Below, one piece after another: positions 49,383 to 58,207 of a stretch of DNA of 64,000 nt. Position 1 is the stretch's first letter. Each line of letters begins with the position of its first letter. The notes beneath the pieces are model-generated. The model saw only the letters and a list, made by a program, of their open reading frames with translations, ran no database searches and had not been told where the DNA came from. This DNA is from Hyphomicrobiales bacterium (GTDB lineage: Bacteria > Pseudomonadota > Alphaproteobacteria > Rhizobiales > RI-29): assembly GCA_016125495.1 (NCBI GenBank), contig WGLQ01000007.1, positions 1 through 64,000 on the forward strand, given 5' to 3'. A program made the translations under genes and the position numbers.

Positions 49383-51173
49383 ATGGGAATTCTCGATCGG
49401 CCGACCACGTATCTCTTCTTCACCGGCAAGGGCGGCGTCGGGAAAACCTCTGCTTCATGCGCAACCGCCGTCGCCCTGGCCGCGCGCGGTGCCAAAGTTC
49501 TCCTCGTCAGCACCGACCCGGCCTCCAACGTCGACGAGGTTCTGGGCCAAGAGATTCCCGGTACGCCCTTCGAGATCCCCGAAGTGCCCGGTCTCTTTGC
49601 CCTCAATATCGATCCCGAATCGGCTGCCCGCGAATACCGCGAGCGGGTCGTCGGCCCCTATCGGGGCGTGCTGCCGGAGGCGATCGTCGCCAGCATCGAG
49701 GAACAACTCTCCGGCGCCTGCACGGTCGAGATAGCGGCCTTCGACGAATTCGCCCGCCTGATCGGAACGCCGGACCTGACGGCCCGCTTCGACCACGTCG
49801 TCTTCGACACCGCTCCGACCGGTCACACCCTGCGCCTCCTCTCCCTGCCCGCCGCCTGGACCGGTTTCATGGACGCCTCCAAGGCCGGCACCTCCTGCCT
49901 CGGCCCCCTCCAGGGTCTGGTCGCCCAAAAGCAGCTCTACGAGCGCGCCGTGGCCGCCCTCTCCGATGCCGCCCGCACGACCCTCGTCCTGGTCAGCAGG
50001 CCGGCTCGCGCCCCCCTAGAGGAGGCCGCCCGGGCCAGCCGGGAACTCGCCGCCATCGGCATCCGCAACCAGAAACTCGTCGTCAATGCGGTCTTCACCG
50101 CGAGCACCCGTGACGATCCGATAGCGATCGCCCTCGAGAGCGAGGGGCGCGCGGCCCTCGATGCGATGCCGGCAGAGCTCGCCGACCTCGATCGCACGAC
50201 GGTTCCATTGAAGCCGCGCCAGTTGATCGGTCTCGACGCGCTGCGCGGTTTCTTCGATCGTCCCTCGGGGCGCTCCACCGCTTCGCAGCAGGCCCCCGGC
50301 GCGGAACTCGACGTCGCCTCCCTTCCTCACGCCGCTTCCTGGAGTGACCTCGTCGACGGCATCGCCGCGGACGGTCACGGGATCGTCCTGACCATGGGCA
50401 AGGGCGGCGTCGGCAAGACCACCATGGCGCGCCGTATCGCCGCCGACCTCGCCGCCCGCGGCCATGCCGTCCACCTCTCGACGACCGACCCGGCAGGCTC
50501 AGAATTGGCGGTCTCGCCCGAGGTCGCCGACCGCATTTCGGTCGGCCGCATCGATCCCTCCGCCGAGGTCGCGCGATACCGTGAGGAGGTGATGGCGACG
50601 ACGGGCAAGGATCTCGATGCCGACGCCCGCGCGCTCCTCGAGGAGGACTTGGCCTCCCCTTGCACCGAGGAGATCGCCGTCTTCCAGGCCTTCGCGGCAA
50701 CCGTTGCCCGGGCCCGCGACGGCTTCGTCGTGCTCGACACGGCACCGACCGGCCACACCATCCTTCTGCTCGACGCGGCACAATCCTTCAGCCGCGAATA
50801 CGCGCGCCAGTCCAAGCGCTCCGAGGAGGCCGTCGCCGAACTGCTTCCGCGCCTGCGCGATCCCGCTTACACGCGCGTGATTCTCTGCACACTCGCCGAG
50901 GCCACTCCCGTGCACGAGGCCGCGGCCCTCCAGGCCGACCTTCGGCGCGCCGGGATCGAACCCTTCGCCTGGGCCGTCAACCAGTGCCTCTCCGGATTGC
51001 CGTTGCGGGACCCGCTGCTCGTCGCCCGCCGCAATCAGGAAGAAATTTACCTCCGCGAGATCGACAGGAAGCATGCCACGCGGTTCTCGATGTTCCCGCT
51101 GGCCCTGACCGGAGTGGAAGGAACAAAAATGGGTGTGTCGCGCGCCGCGGACGATCGGGTTTCGGCTGCGTGA
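49383..51173 (+). CDS. arsA: ArsA arsenite-stimulated double ATPase
   Basis: A 596-residue two-domain ATPase. P-loops TGKGGVGKTS (residues 14-23) and MGKGGVGKTT (338-347) and two DTAPTGHT signal motifs are present. The As(III)-binding cysteines match the classical enzyme: Cys113 (GACTVEIAAFDEF), Cys172 (TSCLGPL) and Cys427 (SPCTEEIAVFQAF). ArsA normally energises the ArsB or Acr3 pump, but neither lies next to it, and arsH and the MFS gene are 31 kb away. The longer frame from 49134 is not needed; the ATG at 49383 has GGAAGG upstream. The 276 bp gap after arsD has no gene. Confidence 0.95.
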   Translation: MGILDRPTTYLFFTGKGGVGKTSASCATAVALAARGAKVLLVSTDPASNVDEVLGQEIPGTPFEIPEVPGLFALNIDPESAAREYRERVVGPYRGVLPEAIVASIEEQLSGACTVEIAAFDEFARLIGTPDLTARFDHVVFDTAPTGHTLRLLSLPAAWTGFMDASKAGTSCLGPLQGLVAQKQLYERAVAALSDAARTTLVLVSRPARAPLEEAARASRELAAIGIRNQKLVVNAVFTASTRDDPIAIALESEGRAALDAMPAELADLDRTTVPLKPRQLIGLDALRGFFDRPSGRSTASQQAPGAELDVASLPHAASWSDLVDGIAADGHGIVLTMGKGGVGKTTMARRIAADLAARGHAVHLSTTDPAGSELAVSPEVADRISVGRIDPSAEVARYREEVMATTGKDLDADARALLEEDLASPCTEEIAVFQAFAATVARARDGFVVLDTAPTGHTILLLDAAQSFSREYARQSKRSEEAVAELLPRLRDPAYTRVILCTLAEATPVHEAAALQADLRRAGIEPFAWAVNQCLSGLPLRDPLLVARRNQEEIYLREIDRKHATRFSMFPLALTGVEGTKMGVSRAADDRVSAA

Positions 51174-51444
51174 CTCCGAGACACGGGGGCTATGCGTTTG
51201 CCGCAATGGATCGGAGGGCAAAATACGTTGGCAGAGGAGTGATTTGAGTTAGAGTGCCGCAACCTCGGCGCGGACCCGGCCAGGAACCGGGAGGGCCGCT
51301 GCGGACACGGCATGCATACGACGACCGGCAGGGCGAGTAGCGTACGCCCTCGGGTTCGACTTATTGGGACCATGGCATTGATGCCAGCGGACCGCGGAAA
51401 CCAATCCGCAGAAGATCCGCGGCACGAATATCGGGAGGTTAACT

Positions 51445-52314
51445 GTGCTCGGACAACAGATCCTGAGCGGCCTTGCGACGGGCAGTCTCTATGCCCTCAC
51501 CGCGATAGCCGTGGTCGTCGTCTTCCGCAATACGCGAACCATAAACCTTGCCCAGGGCGACTTCGCCATGATCGGCGCCTTCCTCGGGGTCGTCTTCCTC
51601 AAGGATTGGGGGCTCAACTATTACGCCACCATCGCGCTCGTGGTCGCCTGCTGCATGTTGCTCGGCATCATCGTCGAGCGGTTCGTCATGCGCCCGATCG
51701 CGGATTCCGACTGGCTGACGCTCTTTACCGCCACGCTCGGCGTCTACTACATCCTGCACGGTCTCGCGGGCTGGATCTGGGGCCGTGACACCAAGGCATT
51801 TCCGGTCACCTTCGATCCGACGCCCGTCGACATCATGGGCGCGGTCATCAGCAAGGGGCACCTCTTCAACGTCGCCTGGGCCCTCGCCATCGGCATCGCC
51901 ATCTATATTTTCCTCAAGCACACGCGCCAGGGCATCGCCATGCGCGCCGTGACGGACGATCCGGACACCGCCCAGCTGATGGGCATTCCGGTTCGCCGCA
52001 TCGTCATGCTCACCTGGGCCCTCGCCGGCCTCCTGGCGGGCTTCGTCGGCGTCCTCATCGCCCCGATCCTCTATGTCTCTCCGCAGATGATGGACGACGT
52101 CCTGGTGAAGGGCTATGTCGCCGCGGTTTTCGGTGGCCTCTATTCGATCCCCGGCGCGGTTCTCGGCGCCCTCATGATCGGCGTCGCCGAGAACCTGGCG
52201 GGCGGTTATCTCGGTTCGCACTTCAAGACCGCGACCGCCTTCGCGATGATCGTCGTGCTGCTCGCCTTCCGCCCGCAAGGCCTCATCGGCATCCAGAAGA
52301 GGCGCGAGATATGA
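51445..52314 (+). CDS. livH: Branched-chain amino-acid-type ABC permease (LivH)
   Basis: A 289-residue permease with about eight membrane segments. It starts at GTG after GGGAGG with LGQQILSGLATGSLYALTAI, contains NLAQGDFAMIGAFLG and ends with AFRPQGLIG, all LivH family features. The central EAA-like loop appears at MRAVTDDPDTAQLMGIPVRR. It begins a five-gene importer operon that ends with the periplasmic receptor. Such systems transport amino acids, amides, urea or quaternary compounds; the substrate here is unknown. Confidence 0.92.
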   Translation: MLGQQILSGLATGSLYALTAIAVVVVFRNTRTINLAQGDFAMIGAFLGVVFLKDWGLNYYATIALVVACCMLLGIIVERFVMRPIADSDWLTLFTATLGVYYILHGLAGWIWGRDTKAFPVTFDPTPVDIMGAVISKGHLFNVAWALAIGIAIYIFLKHTRQGIAMRAVTDDPDTAQLMGIPVRRIVMLTWALAGLLAGFVGVLIAPILYVSPQMMDDVLVKGYVAAVFGGLYSIPGAVLGALMIGVAENLAGGYLGSHFKTATAFAMIVVLLAFRPQGLIGIQKRREI

Positions 52315-52432
52315 GCGAGGTCTTGCCAGTCGTCACATCGCCGGTGCCGCATGCGCGCGGCACCGGGGGCTCCAGGGGTTCCACCATGGCCGCTAGCTTC
52401 GGTTCGGCAGGCCGGCACGCCAGCATCGGGGG

Positions 52433-53542
52433 ATGGCAATGTTGAAGACCACGACCGGCGCGGCCGACGGCGAAAGGCTCGCGCCCGCCGCCCGCCGCCA
52501 GGCCGTCAAGCGGCTCCAGGCGACGTTTCGGCGACACGATCTGTTGCTCTACATGGCCTTCTTCGCCATTTGCATCATCGTGCCGATGCTCCCCTTCTTC
52601 AAAGGCTGGATGGCATCGCAGGCGAGCCTCGTGATCATCTACATCGTGGCCGCGATCGGCATCTCGATCCTGACCGGCTACACGGGGCTGGTCTCGGTCG
52701 GTCACGGCGGATTCCTCGCCGTCGGCGCCTACACCTCCGCCTTGCTGACGAAGTATTTCGCCGTCGACCTCGCCGTCGGTCTCGTTGCCGGCGCGATCAT
52801 GTCGGCCTTCATCGGCTTCCTGCTCGGCGCGATTTTTCTCCGCCTATCCGGCGCCTTCATGGCGATCGGCACGCTGGGCTTTGCTTTCTTCGTCGGCACA
52901 GTCGTCAACAACGTGCCGATCTTCGAGGGCCGCGACGGCATCTCCCTCAGCGCCAATTACTTCTTCGGCTCAAAGATCGGCGATTTCGGCTTCTACTACG
53001 TGTCCCTCGGCGTGCTGGCGCTGACGACGCTATTCACCTATGCGATCGTCAACAGCGGTGTTGGCCGCGCTTTCATGGCCCTTCGGGATTCCGAGAAGGC
53101 GGCCGAGGCGAGCGGCGTCAACCGTGTCAACTACCGCATCATCGCCTTCACGATCAGCGCCGCGATCACCGGCCTTGCGGGCGTGCTCAATGCCCACATC
53201 GTCAATTATATCTCCGCCGAGGTCTACGGTGACATCTGGTACTCGGTCGACATCCTCGTGGCCGCGATCGTCGGCGGCTCGGCGATGCTTGCCGGTCCCT
53301 ACATTGGTGGCATCTTCGTGGTGATGGTTCCCTTCTTCTTCGAGACCCTCGCCGATTTCTCCTCCATCCTGAAAGGCGTCGTGCTGATCCTCGTTCTCAT
53401 GTTCGCCCCGGCGGGCGTCGCCGAACTGCTCGGCCGCCCGCTCCGCCGCTATCGTGAACGCCAGGTGATGGAGGCGGCCGGAAAATCCTTCAGCAAGGCT
53501 CCCAGTGCGGGCGCCGGCACCACCAGTGAGGCCGCACGATGA
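52433..53542 (+). CDS. livM: Branched-chain amino-acid-type ABC permease (LivM)
   Basis: A 369-residue permease. Family landmarks are ILTGYTGLVSVGHGGFLAVGAY, FLRLSGAFMAIGTLGFAFF, the EAA-like ALRDSEKAAEASGVNRVNY loop and GGSAMLAGPYIGG. Hydrophilic tails flank about ten membrane segments. The ATG at 52433 follows GGGGG; an in-frame ATG at 52439 is also possible. Its stop overlaps the ATPase start by four bases. Confidence 0.92.
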   Translation: MAMLKTTTGAADGERLAPAARRQAVKRLQATFRRHDLLLYMAFFAICIIVPMLPFFKGWMASQASLVIIYIVAAIGISILTGYTGLVSVGHGGFLAVGAYTSALLTKYFAVDLAVGLVAGAIMSAFIGFLLGAIFLRLSGAFMAIGTLGFAFFVGTVVNNVPIFEGRDGISLSANYFFGSKIGDFGFYYVSLGVLALTTLFTYAIVNSGVGRAFMALRDSEKAAEASGVNRVNYRIIAFTISAAITGLAGVLNAHIVNYISAEVYGDIWYSVDILVAAIVGGSAMLAGPYIGGIFVVMVPFFFETLADFSSILKGVVLILVLMFAPAGVAELLGRPLRRYRERQVMEAAGKSFSKAPSAGAGTTSEAAR

Positions 53543-54309
53543 CCGAGCCGATCCTCAGCTGCCGCAACGTCACGGTCAATTTCGGCGGCGTCAAAGCCTG
53601 CAACGAGATCAGCCTCGAGGTTCCCGAGGGCAAGATCATCGGGCTCATCGGCCCGAACGGCGCCGGCAAGACCACACTTTTCAACGTGCTGACGCGGTTT
53701 CAGCAGCAGAGCAGCGGCGACGTCTTCATGCGCGGCAGGAACGTCAACCGCAAACGGCCGCACGACATGATCAGCCTGGGCATGGCCCGCACCTTCCAGA
53801 ACATCAACCTGTTCAAGGCGCAGACGACGCTGGACAACATTCTGATCGGGTCGCACGTCCATATCGGCAACCCGCTCGCTTCCATGTTCTGGCTCGGCAA
53901 CAGCCGCAAGAAGGAGGCCGAACTGCACGCCCGTGCCGAGGAACTCGCTGTCATGTTCCACCTGACGAGCGAACTCGACAGCCCCGTCGGCACGCTGCCC
54001 TATGGCTTCCAGAAGCGCGTCGAACTGGCTCGCGCGCTCGCCCCGCGTCCCGAGCTTCTCCTCCTCGACGAACCTGTTGCGGGCTGCAACGACGAGGAGA
54101 CCGAGGAAATCCAGGAGACGGTGCGGAGCATCAACCGCGAGCATGGCATTACCGTCCTCCTCGTCGAGCACGACATGTCGATGGTGATGAGCATCTGCGA
54201 TTACATCTACGTGATCAATTTCGGATCGAATCTCGCCGAGGGCACCCCCGCCGAGATCCGCTCGAACCCGGACGTGATCACCGCCTATCTCGGTCAGGAG
54301 GACGACTGA
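53539..54309 (+). CDS. livG: ABC transporter ATPase (LivG)
   Basis: A 256-residue ATPase. The Walker A motif is GPNGAGKTT and the Walker B motif LLLLDEPVAG. LivG-specific segments are VNFGGVKACNEISLEV and MARTFQNINLFKAQT. The ABC signature region reads TLPYGFQKRVELARAL, slightly atypical, which is normal for LivG. It overlaps livM by 4 bp and livF by 1 bp. Confidence 0.94.
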   Translation: MTEPILSCRNVTVNFGGVKACNEISLEVPEGKIIGLIGPNGAGKTTLFNVLTRFQQQSSGDVFMRGRNVNRKRPHDMISLGMARTFQNINLFKAQTTLDNILIGSHVHIGNPLASMFWLGNSRKKEAELHARAEELAVMFHLTSELDSPVGTLPYGFQKRVELARALAPRPELLLLDEPVAGCNDEETEEIQETVRSINREHGITVLLVEHDMSMVMSICDYIYVINFGSNLAEGTPAEIRSNPDVITAYLGQEDD

Positions 54310-55028
54310 TGGCATTGCTCCGGATCGAGAACGTCCATGCCGGCTACGGACCGGTCAAGGCACTGCGCGGCATCTCCCTCGACGTGGCGGAAGGCTCCAT
54401 CGTCACGCTGCTCGGCGCCAACGGTGCGGGAAAATCGACGACGCTGAAGACCATCTCGGGCGTCGTGCGCCCGACGAGCGGCGACATCAAGCTGGATGGC
54501 AAGTCCATCGTCGGCCTCTCGCCGAACGAGGTCGTCAACCGCGGCATCGTGCAGGTGCCCGAGGGACGCAAGGTTTTCAAGGACCTGACCGTCTACGAAA
54601 ACCTCCTCATGGGAAGCTACGCCCGCTCCGATCGCGCCGGCATCGCGAGCGACTTCGAGCGCATCTACGAGCTTTTTCCACGCCTCAAGGAGCGATCGTC
54701 CCAACTCGGTGGCTCTCTGTCTGGAGGCGAACAGCAGATGCTCGCCATCGGCCGCGGCCTGATGGCGCGCCCGCGCATCCTGCTTCTCGACGAGCCTTCG
54801 CTCGGACTGGCGCCAATCATCGTCGCCAACATCTTCGAGACGCTTCGCAACCTCAATGCCGAGACCCGCATGACGATGCTGATCGTCGAGCAGAACATGC
54901 GGATTGCCTTGAAGTCGGCAAGCTTTGGATATGTCATGCAGGTTGGCAACATCGTGCTGTCCGGCGAGGCCGAGATGTTGCGCAACAGCAAGGAGACTTT
55001 CGACTCGTACCTCGGCACAGCCCATTGA
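54309..55028 (+). CDS. livF: ABC transporter ATPase (LivF)
   Basis: A 239-residue ATPase with Walker A GANGAGKSTT, the LSGGEQQMLAIGRGLMARP signature and Walker B ILLLDEPSLGL. It starts LLRIENVHAGYGPVKALRG, a LivF hallmark, and contains GIVQVPEGRKVFKDLTV. The ATG shares one base with the livG stop (TGATG). The frame extending back to 53505 is an artefact. Confidence 0.95.
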   Translation: MALLRIENVHAGYGPVKALRGISLDVAEGSIVTLLGANGAGKSTTLKTISGVVRPTSGDIKLDGKSIVGLSPNEVVNRGIVQVPEGRKVFKDLTVYENLLMGSYARSDRAGIASDFERIYELFPRLKERSSQLGGSLSGGEQQMLAIGRGLMARPRILLLDEPSLGLAPIIVANIFETLRNLNAETRMTMLIVEQNMRIALKSASFGYVMQVGNIVLSGEAEMLRNSKETFDSYLGTAH

Positions 55029-55091
55029 GGTCGCGGGACGGGACGAAAGCGTGGGGGCCGAAACGGCCCATTCACCAGTGGGAGGAAAAGA

Positions 55092-56267
55092 ATGAGATAC
55101 TTGCGACTTTCGGTCCTGGCGGCGGCGGCCGCGCTCGCCCCCGCGAGCGTCGCGCTCGCCGAGAATGCGCCGGGCGTGACCGACGATTCGATCCTCGCCT
55201 GCTCGTACCAGCCGATGACCGGCAAGGTGTCCAGCTACTTCCGCATGGGCAAGGGCGCCGAGGCCTGGTTCCGCCACATCAACGAGCAGGGCGGCATCAA
55301 TGGTCGTCTCATCGATTTCCGCATGGTCGACGACCGCTACGAGCCGGCCCGCACGACCTCCATCGTGAAGCGCTTCGTCGAGCGTGACGAGTGCTTCGCC
55401 ATCGTCGCCCCGCTCGGCTCGGCCCCGACCTCGGCCGTCATCGACTACATCGCCGAGCAGAAGATCCCCCTCATCGGTGCCGGCACCGGTGCGGCCAAGA
55501 ACCTCGAGATCCAGAGCCCCTACGTCTTCCCGCTCTATCCGAGCTACTTCACCGAAGGTCAGCAGCTGGTTCGCTTCGCCAAGGAAGTCTTCAAGGCCAA
55601 GAAGGTCGCGCTGCTCTACCAGAACGATCCGTCCGGCAAGACCCACCTCGACGGCATCAACTCCGTCCTGGCCGAGCATGGCATCGAGCTGGTCGCCGCC
55701 GAGGGCTACGAGCCCAAGGAGGTCGACGTTTCCTCCCAGGTGATCAAGATGCAGGCCTCCGGCGCCGAAGCCGTGATCTGCTCGTGCGCACCTGAGCCGG
55801 CCGCCAAGTTCTACACCGAGCGCAAGAAGCTCGGCTGGAACGTGCCGGTCGTGAACGTGTTCTTCGGCAAGAGCCCGAAGGTGCCGGAACTGGCCGGTGA
55901 CGACGCCGTCGAGGGCGTTTATTTCGCGACCATCTTCCGCGACTTCGATTCGCCCGCGCCGCAGATCCAGCAGGCCAAGGAAATCCTGCTCAAGTACTAC
56001 CCGGCCGAGACCCCGGACGCGATCCACCTCTGGGGCTTCGCAGGTGCCCAGGTCTTCACCGAGGCCATCAAGCGCATGAGCGAGTCGAACACGCCCATCA
56101 CCCGCGAGAACCTCATCAAGACGCTCGAGGGTATCGACGACTGGACCGGCAGTGTCGTGCCGAACGTGACGATCGGCGAAGGCAACGCGCCTGAGCACTT
56201 CATCGTCAAGGACATGTCCTGGGTGGTCTACAAGGGTGGCAAGTTCGAGGAATTCGCCCCCTGGTGA
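55092..56267 (+). CDS. livK: ABC transporter periplasmic receptor (LivK-like)
   Basis: A 391-residue receptor of the branched-chain amino-acid-binding family. The signal peptide is residues 1-23 (cleavage near ALA-EN). The mature part has DDSILACSYQPMTGKVSSYF, GAEAWFRHINEQGGINGR, RYEPARTTSIVKRFVE and DPSGKTHLDGINSVLAEHG. These relatives bind amino acids, amides, urea or other small organic molecules. The strong GGAGG ribosome site fits a highly expressed receptor. A hairpin follows the stop. The adjacent downstream UroD/corrinoid operon makes a methylated substrate an attractive but untested idea. Confidence 0.92.
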   Translation: MRYLRLSVLAAAAALAPASVALAENAPGVTDDSILACSYQPMTGKVSSYFRMGKGAEAWFRHINEQGGINGRLIDFRMVDDRYEPARTTSIVKRFVERDECFAIVAPLGSAPTSAVIDYIAEQKIPLIGAGTGAAKNLEIQSPYVFPLYPSYFTEGQQLVRFAKEVFKAKKVALLYQNDPSGKTHLDGINSVLAEHGIELVAAEGYEPKEVDVSSQVIKMQASGAEAVICSCAPEPAAKFYTERKKLGWNVPVVNVFFGKSPKVPELAGDDAVEGVYFATIFRDFDSPAPQIQQAKEILLKYYPAETPDAIHLWGFAGAQVFTEAIKRMSESNTPITRENLIKTLEGIDDWTGSVVPNVTIGEGNAPEHFIVKDMSWVVYKGGKFEEFAPW

Positions 56268-56765
56268 GCCGCTGTCGGAGCGCGGGTGGGCGGGCACGAG
56301 CCTGGCCACCCGCGCCACCGGCACGAACGACGAGCGATGGCGCCGGCTGGCCCTTTCGACCTCGGCACGCATGGCCCAGAAAGCCGCGTTCCGGATCGGG
56401 CCGCCGGCGCAATGCGTAACGTGACGCTGGGATGGAGGCGCACGCCATTGCCGCAGGGTTTCGAGGGGGCTTCGCTCCGATCGCACCAGGCCGGCAGTGG
56501 ACCCGCCCCCCCGAAAGCCAAGGCCATGGCCGACCGGTGAGGCATCGCCGCTCTCCATGGCCGTGCCGCCCGACGTGCAACGAGGTTGGAGCCCCGCTGC
56601 CCTTACCAACACGCGACGAGGGCTATGCCCTATTTGCATGCAGCAAAAGGACCATGGCCGTCGACGTGATGAGATCGAACGATTAATCTGACTGCAATCG
56701 GCAAATGCTCGGGCCCGTCCCTGCTGTCCGCGACCTGAGCCCGGTCACAAATCTGGAGAAGCGAC
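56268..56765 (+). other. 498 bp intergenic region before corrinoid module 2
   Basis: This starts with the terminator-like hairpin after livK and holds no convincing gene on either strand. An AT-richer patch near 56680-56700 contains the 8 bp palindrome GATTAATC and may mark the promoter of the UroD-like gene. No -35/-10 pair stands out. Confidence 0.4.
56280..56315 (+). terminator. Hairpin after livK
   Basis: A 10 bp perfect stem (GCGCGGGTGG 56280-56289 with CCACCCGCGC 56306-56315, 16-base loop) starts 13 bp after the livK stop. There is no T-run, so it may be Rho-assisted. It separates the ABC operon from corrinoid module 2. Confidence 0.6.
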
Positions 56766-58136
56766 ATGGCTGCAATCGTCGGCAAGGCGATTTCCCCCCA
56801 GCGCAAGCGCGTCATCGATGCGATGCACCTGGTGGAGCCGGACAAGGTACCGGTCGGGTTGTGGGGCACCGTCGAGGGCTATCAGGCGCTGCGCCGTGGC
56901 CTCGGCATGCCCTACAACGAGGATCCGAGGAACTACCGCACGGGTTCGACGACCTGGACCACGGACGTCGCCTTCGAACTCGATCTCGCCGAAAAGCTCG
57001 ACGTCGATTTCGTCCGCATCTCGATGGGCCCTCCCGGCGGCTCGCCGGGGTTCCGGCCGATCGCGTTTTCCGAAGTGCCATTCGACATGGGCATTCCGGA
57101 GCCGGAGTCGGGCGTCGAGATCAACGTCGACGAGTGGGGCGTGATCCGCAAGTGGACCCCGCACGAGCGTGGCGGCTACTATGAGATGATCGGCTATCCG
57201 TTGTTCCATGCGACGAGCGCGCCGCTCGAGGAAGGCCTCAAGGAACTCGCCGCGTTCCCCTGGCCCGACCATCGTGATCCCTCGTGCTGGAACGACTCTC
57301 CGATCCCGGGCATGACGCTGCGCGAATACTGCCGCTTCGTTCGTGACGAGACGCCGTTCGCCCTCATGGGCCAGGGCGGGCGTGGCGGCCTCTTCGAACA
57401 GGCCAAGTACATGGTCGGCTACGCCAAGATCTTTTCGGACTTCATCGAGAGCCCGGAATTCCTCGAGGCGCTGCTGACCAAGCTGACGGACCTCGAGATC
57501 GAGGCCAACAAGGCCTTCCTCGACCAGTGCGGCGAATACATCGACTGGCTGCGAATGAGCCCGGAAGACCTCGCCAGCGAGAAAACGGCTTTCGTCTCTC
57601 TGCCGATGTTCGAGAAGCAGCTCCTGCCGCACTACATGCGCGCCATCTCCGAGACCAAGAAGTACTACCTGCAGAAGAACCCCAAGGGGAAAATCCAGTT
57701 CCACAGCTGCGGCGCGATCTCCGAGCCCTATATGCGCCACCTGATCTCCTGCGGCGTGGATGGCTACGACAGCCTTCCGCCCAAGGTGGCCCGCCACTCG
57801 GGTCCCGCCGCCAAGAAGCGCATCCTCGGCAAGGAGATGTTCTTCTATGGCGGCATCGACGTGCAGGAGACCCTGCCCTGGGGCAGCGTCGAGGACGTTC
57901 GCAACGAAGTGCGCGCCCGCATCTGGGAGATCGCGCGCGGCGGCGGCTATCTGCTCAGCTCGTCCCACCGTCTCGAGCACGACGTTCCGGTCGAGAACAC
58001 CCTCGCGATGATCGAGGAGTGCCGTGAGTACGGCGTCTATCCGTTGCCCGAGCAGGCCCCTCCCGGCGCCGACACGGGCGAGGGATACGAACCCTGGGAC
58101 GCAAAGCCCAAGCGGGTCAGAGCGGCGGCGCGCTGA
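56766..58136 (+). CDS. UroD-family corrinoid methyltransferase, module 2
   Basis: A 456-residue UroD-superfamily methyltransferase, larger than the module 1 enzyme and only distantly similar. The zinc H-x-C motif is at His313/Cys315 (QFHSCGAISE). The C-terminal position of the third ligand reads GGGYLLSSSHRLEHD, again with Ser/His and no Cys. A charged C-terminal tail of ~35 residues follows. GGAGAAG precedes the start. The corrinoid gene follows 71 bp later, so it most likely methylates or demethylates that carrier. Its different active-site surroundings suggest a substrate different from module 1. Confidence 0.87.
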   Translation: MAAIVGKAISPQRKRVIDAMHLVEPDKVPVGLWGTVEGYQALRRGLGMPYNEDPRNYRTGSTTWTTDVAFELDLAEKLDVDFVRISMGPPGGSPGFRPIAFSEVPFDMGIPEPESGVEINVDEWGVIRKWTPHERGGYYEMIGYPLFHATSAPLEEGLKELAAFPWPDHRDPSCWNDSPIPGMTLREYCRFVRDETPFALMGQGGRGGLFEQAKYMVGYAKIFSDFIESPEFLEALLTKLTDLEIEANKAFLDQCGEYIDWLRMSPEDLASEKTAFVSLPMFEKQLLPHYMRAISETKKYYLQKNPKGKIQFHSCGAISEPYMRHLISCGVDGYDSLPPKVARHSGPAAKKRILGKEMFFYGGIDVQETLPWGSVEDVRNEVRARIWEIARGGGYLLSSSHRLEHDVPVENTLAMIEECREYGVYPLPEQAPPGADTGEGYEPWDAKPKRVRAAAR

Positions 58137-58207
58137 GCGCCGCCTCCACCCGGTAGCGAGATCGAGTCCAGACCTGGATCGAGAATTCGAGCAAGGAGCA
58201 CTTCCGC

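Noticed and set aside
54294-56639. 781-codon open frame opposite livF and livK
   Set aside because: Antisense to two conserved transporter genes and crosses their boundary; no domain seen.
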